From assembly GCA_024278335.1 (NCBI GenBank), contig JAJRTJ010000002.1, forward strand, positions 81,008-130,224: 49,217 nt of DNA, read 5' to 3'. The notes beneath the pieces were generated by a model. The model ran no database searches, was not told the DNA's origin, and was given only the letters and a program-made list of their open reading frames with translations. The position numbers and the translations under genes were made by a program. Shown here one piece after another: positions 22,608-31,624 of this stretch (positions are counted from its first letter, which is position 1; every line of letters starts with the position of its first letter). This DNA is from an archaeon. GTDB lineage: Archaea; Nanobdellota; Nanobdellia; Pacearchaeales; GW2011-AR1.

Positions 22608-25600
22608 TTATCTGAATAAATTTGGCGAAACAATAATTGAACAAAAGTCTGGCTTATTCCCCCAAACATCTTCACACTTAATATAATACCTTGTATCTTT
22701 TGATTTAAGGGTGTGTTCTTTTCCAAATCCATAACTCATTGAAGTTCCATTTTTTATTCTAAAAGAGCATCCCCCCAATGAATAGGAACAAGATGCCTCC
22801 TCATTTGTTATGATTTTTAAATTTTCTCTTTCAAGCCAAACCCTAACAACTTGAGGAGGGGTTTTGTCAACTTTAATTTTAAATGAAGTATTTTTATAAT
22901 CAAAATTTCCTGCAATATCTCTGCACCTTATTTCAATTAAATAATCTCCTGCAAATAAATCATTAAATTTTTGATTATGAATTGTAGAGGAAGTTTCAAA
23001 TAATTCAATATAGCTTCCTTGTCCAGAAAACCGGTATTCACACACTGCTTTTCCATTTTCTGCTCCATTAGCAGTTTTAACTTCTAATGTTATGTCTGTT
23101 GGCTCTTCTCCTGTTTTTATATCTGCATTTGGAGATATTGAGCTGATTTCTAACTCTTTTTCTGAAACACTCAATTTATAGACAAAACTTTCTGTATTCT
23201 TATTTCTTGTTTTATTAAATTCTTGAAGCCATGGCTTGTCTTTACATCTTATATAAATTTCATTTTCTCCTGAATTAACTGAAATATTTGATTTGCAAGG
23301 CCATCCAAAAACCTCTGGTTCTAATAAATTTGCAGAGCAGGTCATTGAATTATTCATTAAGTCATAATCAATATCTTCAAAAGAATATTTGCATTCTGAA
23401 GGCTCATTTAAATAAACTATAATTTCTGTTTTATTTGTTCCATAGGAAATTATTGCATTATTCGCAGGAATTGTAGCACTTACTTTTGGCGGAGTTAAAT
23501 CAGGCCCTGTTTCAACACACATATTTACTTCATAGTCTCTTTTATTTTCATTTCCAAAATAATCTTGGCATCTTACATATAAGTTCATCTTTCCATACAT
23601 TTCTCTTAAATCTTGGCTCATTTTTTTTGTTAAGTTATAAATAAAGAAGCTTTCAAGGCTTGGAGCAGCAAATACAAAAGTGTGATTCAAGGAAAAAATA
23701 TTTTGTTCAAGAGGGTAATCTGTCATATTTTGATATTCCGTTCTTGGAACAAGTCCATATTTGCACTGAGCAGGTTCATCGGTATTTAATTGAAACATTA
23801 TTGGTGTAAATTCAGGAATACACTCTCCATTGTTTTTTCTAATTTCAACTTTTCTCTCTTCTTCGTTTAAAAAACTAAAATTTGAAGAAATCTCTCCTGC
23901 TGAAATTTTTGGAGGAATATTTTCTTTAGTAATAGAAGCACACAAGGGATTTTCTGTATTTTCATTTAATAATTTGCATGCTCTTCCCAAGCTCTGGCAT
24001 CTGTATCTTGAACAAGGTTTTAACGGGTCTTCATTGCACTTTGAACAATCTTCCCCTCCAACAGGAGGTTGCCATGCCTGGCATTTAAATTCAACATTCC
24101 TTACTTCTACCTTGCCATCTCCTCCAAAAAGCCCAAATCCCTTTACAAGAATTAATGCAATCAATATCCCTATGATTATCCCAAATCCTGGAAGTAAAAA
24201 TCCCCATACCCATGACGCCCCCCCTTGCTGTAGGACAATGTAAGCAAGTCCTGCTCCTCCTGCTCCCCCCAAGGCCCCTGCAATCGCAATAACTTGTGCA
24301 CCCTTTCCCCGAACTCCCGCAAATTTAGCAGCATACTGGCCAGCAAACATTCCAATTGTGGCCCCAATTGCCATTGCACCAAGAACATTTCCAAAGCCTG
24401 CAAGTCCCTGGGCCCATACAGCTTGCCCTGCAGCACTTCCTCCAAGAACTCCCCAATATCCAAATGCCCAGGCAATACTTGCAGAAGCACCTCCCAACCC
24501 CCCCAGAACCACCCCCGCCATTTTTGCCCACCTCATTGCAGCTAATTCTTCTGGGGTATAACCTGCTTCAGGAGAGTCTCCTACTGCCGGGGGGTTCATT
24601 TTCTTTCCTGCTAAAGCTTCAATAACACCCGGAGAATCTGCCTTTACAAAAAATTTCTTTGTTGGATTTAGTTTTCCAACAGCAGAAGGGGAATAGGGAG
24701 TTCCTGAGCTAAATGCATTTTTTTCTCTTCTTCCTGCAATATTTATTTTAAACCCGCAATCACCTAAGCTATAGCAAAATTCATGGGCTTTATTGATAAA
24801 ATCTGCTTCAAGGCAATTGCAGTTTTGCTTGCACTCTCCATCAACAAATGTAACTTTGCATGTTAATGATGCTTGAGAGCATTGCTTATTTGCCTTCTTC
24901 TGCCCATCTTCTGTTGTCAAGTCAAATCCTGGAGCATAATTTGGAACACAAACATCAATTGTCTGAGAACCCATTTGAATCACGTGTTTTCTGCAATCAT
25001 TGCTTTTTTCTTTGCACCCACTTTCACTTAAGCAAGTAGCCCATTTATTTGGAACACATGAGGCAATAGAATAGGTTTCAGAAGTTTCATTGTTTTTTAT
25101 TTCTGTTTGCGTGCAAAGCCCGTTTCTATAATCTGCACAAGGCTCTGTTTCAATTCTGCCCTCAACACACATTCTTTTCCAATGTCTGCTTCCAACTAAA
25201 TCCTGTCCTTTGCCAATTTCCCCCTCATAAACACACCAGCTCTCTCCATTTTTTCTTTGTTTTCCATTTTCATCAACGCAGTTTAAATTTTGGCATCCAT
25301 ACGCTCCATCTTTCACTTTTTTTCTTGCTGAAATAGAACATTTGCTTCCAAGAGCATAATTACAGTTCCCGCATTCTTTAGAATCAATATTTCCTGAGTT
25401 TTCCCCGCAGCTTTTTGATTTTTCCAAGACCATTCCATTGTTCCAGCTTTTTTCTTTATCTGCATCATAAATATTTTCTTTGTTTCCGCAAGAATCAATC
25501 CAATAAATTTCGTCTTTTCCTTCAATGCACGCAACAGAACTTTGTTTTTCACAAGAGGTATTTAATTCAGGATTAGAACAAAGATAATCTTCAAAAAATT

Positions 25601-26279
25601 CTCCTCCTTGTTTTGCACATTCAATCTCCGTCTGGAAAACACACTTCTTTTCTTCTTCTGAATCTTCATAAAACAAACATGCTCCTGATTTCTGGGTTTC
25701 TTTTAACGCCAAGCAAGAAACTTCTGAATCAAGCTCTGCCCGAAAGTCATAATCAAATCCTTGCATTAAGGAGATTTTAGAGCATCGTCTTTCGGTTACA
25801 AATAAAGCATCTTTTCCTAAAACACAGCATCCCCTTTTGCATTGTTCTTGATTGCATGCATTACTGCTGTCCCAAATTCCTCCATTTTCTTCACATGCTC
25901 CTTTTGGAGTCTGTGTAGAGCAAAGCCCTTCATTTTCATCAAAACAACATCCAATTTTGCATTCAGAATATTGTTCGCAAGAAGTTGGAGCTAAATCAAC
26001 AGCACATTCAGATTCATCTGTTTCTTCCATGTTCTGGCAAATTGCTCCCTGCTTTGTTTTAGGGCAACAGCGAAGAGCCTGTGCAGAAACAACCCCTATT
26101 TGTTTTATTGAAAAAATTCCTATTACTAGATTTAATCCCTTCTTCAAAATCTCCCTTTCTTTAATATTTATTTTAAAAATATTTTCTGTCTTGCTCATTA
26201 AATAGCTATTTGAAACTGGAATATTAATTAATAAAACCATCTGCACAATTGCAAAAATAATTGTTATTTTGTTTTTCAT
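22608..26279 (-). CDS. 1223-aa Cys-rich surface protein (intact adhesin, module 1)
   Basis: Large exported protein: N-terminal hydrophobic segment (about 4-24) and a second near 50-65; a Cys-rich region (about 68-510, CKRGCCVLGK, DSCGNKENIYD, ECGNCNYALG); a Gly/Ala-rich multi-span region (about 560-740); a Cys knot (about 750-810, DCSKCNEDPLKPCSRYRCQS); then Ig-like repeats opening like PPKVSATIPANNAIISYG with paired Cys. It equals the 527-residue protein plus the non-Hint parts of the 1003-residue protein. It directly follows the module 1 pilin without a gap. A role as pilus-associated adhesin is inferred. Confidence 0.72.
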   Translation of the reverse strand: MKNKITIIFAIVQMVLLINIPVSNSYLMSKTENIFKINIKEREILKKGLNLVIGIFSIKQIGVVSAQALRCCPKTKQGAICQNMEETDESECAVDLAPTSCEQYSECKIGCCFDENEGLCSTQTPKGACEENGGIWDSSNACNQEQCKRGCCVLGKDALFVTERRCSKISLMQGFDYDFRAELDSEVSCLALKETQKSGACLFYEDSEEEKKCVFQTEIECAKQGGEFFEDYLCSNPELNTSCEKQSSVACIEGKDEIYWIDSCGNKENIYDADKEKSWNNGMVLEKSKSCGENSGNIDSKECGNCNYALGSKCSISARKKVKDGAYGCQNLNCVDENGKQRKNGESWCVYEGEIGKGQDLVGSRHWKRMCVEGRIETEPCADYRNGLCTQTEIKNNETSETYSIASCVPNKWATCLSESGCKEKSNDCRKHVIQMGSQTIDVCVPNYAPGFDLTTEDGQKKANKQCSQASLTCKVTFVDGECKQNCNCLEADFINKAHEFCYSLGDCGFKINIAGRREKNAFSSGTPYSPSAVGKLNPTKKFFVKADSPGVIEALAGKKMNPPAVGDSPEAGYTPEELAAMRWAKMAGVVLGGLGGASASIAWAFGYWGVLGGSAAGQAVWAQGLAGFGNVLGAMAIGATIGMFAGQYAAKFAGVRGKGAQVIAIAGALGGAGGAGLAYIVLQQGGASWVWGFLLPGFGIIIGILIALILVKGFGLFGGDGKVEVRNVEFKCQAWQPPVGGEDCSKCNEDPLKPCSRYRCQSLGRACKLLNENTENPLCASITKENIPPKISAGEISSNFSFLNEEERKVEIRKNNGECIPEFTPIMFQLNTDEPAQCKYGLVPRTEYQNMTDYPLEQNIFSLNHTFVFAAPSLESFFIYNLTKKMSQDLREMYGKMNLYVRCQDYFGNENKRDYEVNMCVETGPDLTPPKVSATIPANNAIISYGTNKTEIIVYLNEPSECKYSFEDIDYDLMNNSMTCSANLLEPEVFGWPCKSNISVNSGENEIYIRCKDKPWLQEFNKTRNKNTESFVYKLSVSEKELEISSISPNADIKTGEEPTDITLEVKTANGAENGKAVCEYRFSGQGSYIELFETSSTIHNQKFNDLFAGDYLIEIRCRDIAGNFDYKNTSFKIKVDKTPPQVVRVWLERENLKIITNEEASCSYSLGGCSFRIKNGTSMSYGFGKEHTLKSKDTRYYIKCEDVWGNKPDFCSIIVSPNLFR

Positions 26280-27071
26280 TTAGCCTCCTGCGGGAATTAC
26301 ACATCCCCTTATTATAAATTTAAACTCTTCTTGAGTTTTCCTGTGTTTTACTCTATAAATTATATCTTCTCCTGCTCTGAATTTTTTAATTTCATATTCA
26401 GGATAAAATAGCATAAATCCCAACTGCTCAAAATTGCAAAATCTTGCTTCTTGACTGACAATTTCTTGAACAACAATTGCCAAATCATAAAATCTTGAAT
26501 TAAATACAAGATTAAACTTCTCTCTCTTTATTGAATTTTCTTTTTTAGTCAAGCTTATTTTTGCGTCTATTTTTAAAATAATCTTTTTTGAAATTAAGTC
26601 AACTTCAAAATCTTTGTATGTTGCATCAACAACATAGCCTTTTTTTGACAAGCTTTTTGTTAAATCTGTGAAACAATCTCTGACTTGTTTTTTAATTCCT
26701 CCTCTAATCTCTTTTTTAAGGTGCTGAATAAGCAAAGCTTCTTGATTAATACAAGGAAGATAATCATTTTGAGTATAGCAGAGATAAGCAATATCTGTTG
26801 CTTCTTTTTCTTCTGAAAATTTAAAAGATTTATTAAGAGGATTTGAAATATATCCTCCTTGCGACAAAATAGTGCTTATTTTCTCTCTTAGGCCCCCTTC
26901 AATACATGAAGCTAAAAATTGTTCTGGATTTTCCTCTGCATTGCTCCCCGAGGTTGGAACAACCCCTAATTTAAATAAAAAAAAGATTGCTATAACTGCG
27001 ACAATTAAAACTGCTACAATCACAAAAATTGTTACTTGTCCTTTTTTGCTTGTGGCCTTTAGGTTACTCAT
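26280..27071 (-). CDS. Pilin-like protein, module 1
   Basis: The 263-residue protein starts MSNLKATSKKGQVTIFVIVA: class III leader with K-K-G-Q and a helix, then an outer domain with conserved Cys (ASCIEGGL, LCYTQNDYLPCINQE, DCFTDL). It is paralogous to the 270-residue module 2 pilin. The first ATG overlaps the stop of the small ribbon-helix-helix gene (ATGA), implying coupled translation. The first ten residues almost repeat those of the pilin at 11054. Confidence 0.75.
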   Translation of the reverse strand: MSNLKATSKKGQVTIFVIVAVLIVAVIAIFFLFKLGVVPTSGSNAEENPEQFLASCIEGGLREKISTILSQGGYISNPLNKSFKFSEEKEATDIAYLCYTQNDYLPCINQEALLIQHLKKEIRGGIKKQVRDCFTDLTKSLSKKGYVVDATYKDFEVDLISKKIILKIDAKISLTKKENSIKREKFNLVFNSRFYDLAIVVQEIVSQEARFCNFEQLGFMLFYPEYEIKKFRAGEDIIYRVKHRKTQEEFKFIIRGCVIPAGG

Positions 27072-27202
27072 TTTCTTTTGCCAAGGGATTTAATTGCCTC
27101 TTCTATAAGATGGGATTGGTTTCTATATTTGCCTTTTCTCAAAATTTTCTTGATAAGCCTTAAGGTATCTTCATCTATTGTTGCTGAAATCCTTGTTTTC
27201 AT
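27068..27202 (-). CDS. Ribbon-helix-helix (CopG-type) regulator, 44 aa
   Basis: A small gene reading MKTRISATIDEDTLRLIKKI, then LRKGKYRNQSHLIEEAIKSL and GKRK. The N-terminal strand T-R-I-S-A-T-I-D followed by two helices with S-x-x-I-x-x-A-I is the classic MetJ/Arc (CopG) fold. It is the first gene of the pilin/adhesin locus, coupled to the pilin by an ATGA overlap. A palindrome over the predicted start site upstream suggests that it represses its own operon. Confidence 0.82.
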   Translation of the reverse strand: MKTRISATIDEDTLRLIKKILRKGKYRNQSHLIEEAIKSLGKRK

Positions 27203-27236
27203 CGCCTCTTTTTATCCAGTATTGCTTTATATGATT

Positions 27237-27257
27237 AAGTTATACTTAGTAATACTT
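27237..27257 (-). promoter_or_regulatory. Palindromic operator for the RHH regulator
   Basis: Arms AAGTTATACT and AGTAATACTT are inverted about a central T, with 8 of 10 pairs symmetric. The site falls where transcription should start (about 25 bases after the TATA box), so a bound dimer pair would block the pilin/adhesin transcript. Operator function is inferred. Confidence 0.55.
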
Positions 27258-27267
27258 TTTAGAAAAT

Positions 27268-27281
27268 TAACTATATAAATG
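27268..27281 (-). promoter_or_regulatory. TATA box for the RHH-pilin operon
   Basis: Minus-strand ACATTTATATAGTT is about 70 bases before the RHH ATG; the predicted start lies in the palindrome. Confidence 0.6.
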
Positions 27282-27303
27282 TTTTTGAAATTAAAAAATC
27301 CGA

Positions 27304-28041
27304 TTAATCCTCTGTCTCAATTCTCGGAGCAAGAACAAAACTAATCTCCATATGCTCGGTTTTAATATCCATCTTCAATGGATGGTCTGATGAAAAGTTT
27401 AAGATTGTCTTGTCAGTTAGTTTAGAGCCTTTGATGAATTTTTGCAGGTATTCTAAGCTGTAGCGGGATTTACACTCTTCTGCCTGAATTTCTGCCTCAT
27501 CTCCTGAAAATTCTGCACGCGAAGAATTCATTCCCTTTGCCTCAATAATGAATTTTCCCTCTTCAATTATAAATGAACACGCATCTGAAACAACTGCCCC
27601 GTCTTCAATACTGTCAATAAGGTCTGCGCTGTTTATCTTAACTTTTGCAACAAACTCCATTCTTGAAACTTTTTCTGCAAAGTCAATTTCTTCAGATTCA
27701 ATTTCAATCAATGCAAGGCTAAAATCCCGTCTAATCCTGTCAATAATCTGAATTTCAAGCATTCCTTCTTTTTTTTCTAAAACAAGACTTGCTCCTGCCC
27801 CGCATCTTTTTAAAATTCTTTTTAAATCTTCTAAATTTACCCCTAAAACTTCTTTATCTGATTGAAATTCTAAAAAAGTTGAGCGAGGAATTTTAAATCC
27901 AACCATTGCAACATTTGCAGGGTCCATTGCAGAAATACTTAATCCAAACTCGTCTACATTAATCCGCACTTCAGTCACAAGTTCTGAGATTAATTCAACC
28001 CCTTTTAATAGCAAAGCTGGCTTGTCTAATTTGACTAACAT
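27304..28041 (-). CDS. pcn: PCNA, DNA polymerase sliding clamp
   Basis: The homotrimeric clamp that tethers DNA polymerase and other replication enzymes. The 245-residue length is standard. Both PCNA halves are visible: FGLSISAMDPANVAMVGFKI (about 32-51) and the C-terminal SLEYLQKFIKGSKLTDK and LKMDIKTEHMEISFVLAPRI. It is divergent from the primase gene, so replication genes share this promoter region. Confidence 0.97.
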   Translation of the reverse strand: MLVKLDKPALLLKGVELISELVTEVRINVDEFGLSISAMDPANVAMVGFKIPRSTFLEFQSDKEVLGVNLEDLKRILKRCGAGASLVLEKKEGMLEIQIIDRIRRDFSLALIEIESEEIDFAEKVSRMEFVAKVKINSADLIDSIEDGAVVSDACSFIIEEGKFIIEAKGMNSSRAEFSGDEAEIQAEECKSRYSLEYLQKFIKGSKLTDKTILNFSSDHPLKMDIKTEHMEISFVLAPRIETED

Positions 28042-28126
28042 ATCTCTTTTAAATTATCTTGTCTTTTAAGTATTGTTATTTTTTAGTATAAGCTATTTAT
28101 TTAAACTTCTAATTTCTTGCTTTCTT

Positions 28127-29686
28127 ATGCAAGATAATCAACTCCAATCATTTAGAGAAAAAAGAGTCAGAGCAATAACAAATCTTTATTACTCAAATCC
28201 AGAAATACAAAAGGTTTTATTTAAATTTGCAAAAAACAGAGAAATTTCTCCAAGGTATTATGAAGGATTTGGAAAAAGGCCAGACTCATTTGAATATCCT
28301 GGAGATGTCTTTGCTCTTGTAAAAAAAGGAGCAACTTCTTTTCATTGTTCAGAGGAGCTTTGGGAAGACCCAATGAAGCTCTCAGTTGATATGAATAAAG
28401 AAGACTACAATAGATTGAGAACTGGATGGGATCTTTTAATTGATATTGACTGTCCGTGGATTGAGTATAGTATTTTAGCAGCCAAGGCAATAATCAAAGT
28501 TTTTCATCAGCATAATATAAAAGGAATTGGAATAAAATTTTCTGGCTCAAAAGGGTTTCATCTTTTAGTTCCTTGGAAAGCATTTCCAAAAGAAATTGCA
28601 GGAGAGCAGACAAAAAACCTTTTTCCTGAAGTGCCGAGAAAATTAGTTGCTTATCTTAGAGAAAAATCAAGGTCTTTTTTAGAGGAGCTTCTTCCAGAAG
28701 AAGATAAAAAGAGAATTTTTTCAAGTGACAAAATCAAGAAAGGAATTAAATGCACTTCCTGCAACCAGCTTGCAAAAGAGTATCTTTTTCTTGAATTATT
28801 CTGCACAAGATGCCAGATGGGAGAGCAGAGAAAAGTAGATAGAGAATTTAAGGAACCTCTTTTTTGTCCAAATTGCAAACAGCTTTATGACCAAGTAAAT
28901 CAATCCCCTGTTTATGTCTGCGATAATTGCGAGCTTGACTCCAAGTCTTCTTCTAACAACTTTTCTGTTTCAAAGCAATTTGATATTTTTGAGGTTTTAG
29001 GTTTGGATATCATACTTGTCTCCCCAAGGCATTTGTTTCGTATGCCCTACTCTTTGCACGAAAAAACAGCTCTTGCAAGCGTAGTTTTAGACGAGCAGGA
29101 GTTAGCTTGTTTTGATTTTAAAAAAGCAGACCCTTTAAAAGTTAAGATAAAAAATTTTATTCCTGAATGTATGGAAGGGGAAGCCAAAGAATTTATTACT
29201 CAAGCTTTGGATTGGGCAAAAGAAAACAGGGTGGGAGAAGAAAAAACTGAAAAAATTTCTGGAAAATACGCAGATTTTAAGCCTCTTGAACTTCAGAACA
29301 TTACAGAAGACCAATTTCCTCCTTGCATAAAAAATATTTTTAAGGGTGTTAAAGATGGGAGAAAAAGAGCTTTGTTTGCTCTTATAAACCTTTTTAGAAG
29401 CATTGGAACAGAGTCAAAAGAAATGGAAAAAAAGATTTATGAATGGAATGAAAAAAACGAGGTTCCCCTTAAGTTAGGATACATTAAATCACAACTTCAA
29501 TGGGCTTATAAAAGAAAACCCATTCTCCCCCCAAATTGTAAAGAGTTTTATCAAGGAATCGGAGTCTGCCAGCCAGATACACTCTGCCAGAGAATCAAAA
29601 ACCCGTTGAATTATGTGGTGAGGAAAAACTTTTCAAAAAACCAAAAAATCTCCAAAATCCCATCTAAATTTAAAGAATATCAATAA
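28127..29686 (+). CDS. Single-chain DNA primase (PriS fused to PriL C-terminal domain)
   Basis: From ATG 28127 (MQDNQLQSFREKRVRA) a 519-residue primase. The catalytic half has DIDCP (metal Asp pair), SGSKGFHLLVPW and RMPYSLHEKTALA. Two zinc ribbons (CTSC...CTRC and CPNC...CDNC) are inserted in the middle. The last 120 residues are a PriL-type iron-sulphur domain with Cys in FPPCIKNI, PPNCKEF, GVCQP and TLCQRI. In most archaea PriS and PriL are separate; the fused form is known from Nanoarchaeum and other DPANN. ATG 28127 is preferred because TATTTATTTAAAC lies about 25 bases upstream. Confidence 0.9.
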   Translation: MQDNQLQSFREKRVRAITNLYYSNPEIQKVLFKFAKNREISPRYYEGFGKRPDSFEYPGDVFALVKKGATSFHCSEELWEDPMKLSVDMNKEDYNRLRTGWDLLIDIDCPWIEYSILAAKAIIKVFHQHNIKGIGIKFSGSKGFHLLVPWKAFPKEIAGEQTKNLFPEVPRKLVAYLREKSRSFLEELLPEEDKKRIFSSDKIKKGIKCTSCNQLAKEYLFLELFCTRCQMGEQRKVDREFKEPLFCPNCKQLYDQVNQSPVYVCDNCELDSKSSSNNFSVSKQFDIFEVLGLDIILVSPRHLFRMPYSLHEKTALASVVLDEQELACFDFKKADPLKVKIKNFIPECMEGEAKEFITQALDWAKENRVGEEKTEKISGKYADFKPLELQNITEDQFPPCIKNIFKGVKDGRKRALFALINLFRSIGTESKEMEKKIYEWNEKNEVPLKLGYIKSQLQWAYKRKPILPPNCKEFYQGIGVCQPDTLCQRIKNPLNYVVRKNFSKNQKISKIPSKFKEYQ

Positions 29687-29716
29687 TTTTAAAAACAACA
29701 ATTAACTTTATTCCTT

Positions 29717-31582
29717 ATGAAAAAGAGGAGATTATTTGCATTTTTATTTATCTTTCTTTTAATGGGATTTTTATTTGTTTCAGCAGAAAATTCTACTTCC
29801 CCTGGAGAGATAACCACTGGGACAGATTCTGATTCCAATGATTTAGTTGATAAGGCATATGATTGTTTAGAGAGTAAAATTGATTCTAAGGGGTGTCAGG
29901 CACTTACAACTCAAGAAAAGATTTTTTCTTTGCTTGCTTTAGGAAAGTGCAAGCAAGAACTTGCAGATGAGGCAAAAGACAACCAGTGTTGGCCAAAATC
30001 TGGATGTGATGTTAAAACAACTGCTCAGGCAATGCTTGCTTATGAAAAAGCAGGAATTGGAACAGACAATATTGAAAACTGGCTTTTATCTCAAAAACAA
30101 ACCCCTCTTGAACTTGACTGGTTTTTGCAAATAGAAACTCCTGAGGAATCAACCTGCGCAATTTCTTATAATGACCATACTTACCACACTATTGTTAGAG
30201 ACAATAAAAAACTTGATTCTGGAGCAGGAAGTTGCTTGACTCTTTCTTCAAATGGATATTGGCTTAAAATATCTCCAACTTGTTTTGAAAATAAATTTAC
30301 AATTTCTTGTAACAAGGCCTTTCAGACAAACTTATTGTATAAAAAGAAAAATTCAAAGACAATTTATGTTTCAGAAAATACTCATTCTGCAACACAAGAC
30401 AGCACAACAGAGGAAACTGTTGTATCTTATTGTTTTGGAAAAAACACCTGCGAATATGAAGACAGCCTTTGGACAGCAGCAGTTATTTCTTATAAAAAAG
30501 GATTGAGTGAAGTGCAGGAGTTTCTTCCATACTTGTTTACTCTTGCTGAGGAAAATGACGAATTTCTTCCAGAATCTTTCTTGTATTTGATGACAGGATA
30601 TGAAGATTTTAGAAATGATTTGCTTTTAAAGCAAAAATATAACAAGTATTGGGACGAGTCAGGAGACAAGTTTTATGATACTGCTTTAGCCCTTTATCCC
30701 TTTGGAGCAGAAGAGCCAGAACAAAAAACAAAAGCAATAGATTGGTTGTTGGACTCAAAAACTCAAGGAGCAGATGGTTGCTGGGACAATGGAAACATAA
30801 TAAACAATGCTTTTTTATTAAATTCTATCTGGCCAAGATTAGTATCCGTTAGCTCAGAGGCAACTCCTGACCCGGATTGTGCAAATGCAGGTTATTTTTG
30901 TATGTCTGCTGCAGATTGTAGTGGAGATTTATTAAGCGGATATTCTTGTCCTGGAATGTTTCGTTGCTGTTCTACTGAATTAGAACAACAAACCTGTGTA
31001 GAGCAAGGTGGAGAGATTTGCAGTTCTAATCAAATTTGTGCAAATGGAGGAACAGAAATAAGTGCCTCAGATACAGATTTTTCTGAAATCTGCTGTTATG
31101 GAGGGTCTTGCCAAGAGCCAATTGTTGAATCTGCATGCGAGACAGCAGGAGGAACTTGCAGTTCATTTGGATGTTCTTATGACGAGGAAGAATCTTCTGA
31201 GTCTTGTGGAGACAGCAGTATGACTTGCTGTATGCAAAAAACTTCTTCATCTTCAAGTTCTTGGTCATGGTTTTGGATATTCTTTTTCCTTGTTTTAATC
31301 GCATTAGTGGCTCTTGGGTTCTTTTTCAGGAATAAATTAAAAGAATACTGGTTTAGATTTAGGGCAGGAAAGTTTAGAGGAAGTGCTTCTTCAATAAAAA
31401 GGCCTCCTGCAGGAGGAATGCCTCCAAGAGGCTCCCTTGCTATGCCTTTAATAAGGCGAACTCCAAGAAGAATCATTCCTGGCTCTATGCCTATAAGAAG
31501 GTCTGTTGCAAAAAGAGCTCCTATTCAGAAAAAAACAGCAATGGACGATGTTCTTAAAAAACTTAAGGAAATGGGAAGATAG
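29717..31582 (+). CDS. Membrane-anchored surface protein with toroid-like and Cys-rich regions
   Basis: A 621-residue protein: signal peptide (about 1-24), a helical region with repeated W/G motifs resembling prenyltransferase/squalene-cyclase toroid repeats (for example ENWLLSQKQTPLELDWFLQ and KAIDWLLDSKTQGADGCWDN), a Cys-rich region (about 395-505, FRCCSTE, EICCYGGSC, MTCCMQK), a membrane helix (about 512-535) and an Arg/Lys-rich cytoplasmic tail of about 85 residues. It is followed after 42 bases by another signal-peptide protein. No enzymatic residues recognised, so a structural or binding role is more likely. Confidence 0.65.
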   Translation: MKKRRLFAFLFIFLLMGFLFVSAENSTSPGEITTGTDSDSNDLVDKAYDCLESKIDSKGCQALTTQEKIFSLLALGKCKQELADEAKDNQCWPKSGCDVKTTAQAMLAYEKAGIGTDNIENWLLSQKQTPLELDWFLQIETPEESTCAISYNDHTYHTIVRDNKKLDSGAGSCLTLSSNGYWLKISPTCFENKFTISCNKAFQTNLLYKKKNSKTIYVSENTHSATQDSTTEETVVSYCFGKNTCEYEDSLWTAAVISYKKGLSEVQEFLPYLFTLAEENDEFLPESFLYLMTGYEDFRNDLLLKQKYNKYWDESGDKFYDTALALYPFGAEEPEQKTKAIDWLLDSKTQGADGCWDNGNIINNAFLLNSIWPRLVSVSSEATPDPDCANAGYFCMSAADCSGDLLSGYSCPGMFRCCSTELEQQTCVEQGGEICSSNQICANGGTEISASDTDFSEICCYGGSCQEPIVESACETAGGTCSSFGCSYDEEESSESCGDSSMTCCMQKTSSSSSSWSWFWIFFFLVLIALVALGFFFRNKLKEYWFRFRAGKFRGSASSIKRPPAGGMPPRGSLAMPLIRRTPRRIIPGSMPIRRSVAKRAPIQKKTAMDDVLKKLKEMGR

Positions 31583-31624
31583 TTTTCAAGAAATCTTTAT
31601 TAACCCTTAATTCTTTTTCCCTTT

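Noticed and set aside
24176..24625. Several long overlapping ORFs in other frames
   Set aside because: They are shadows of the GC-richer Gly/Ala segment of the 1223-aa gene, where stop codons are rare.
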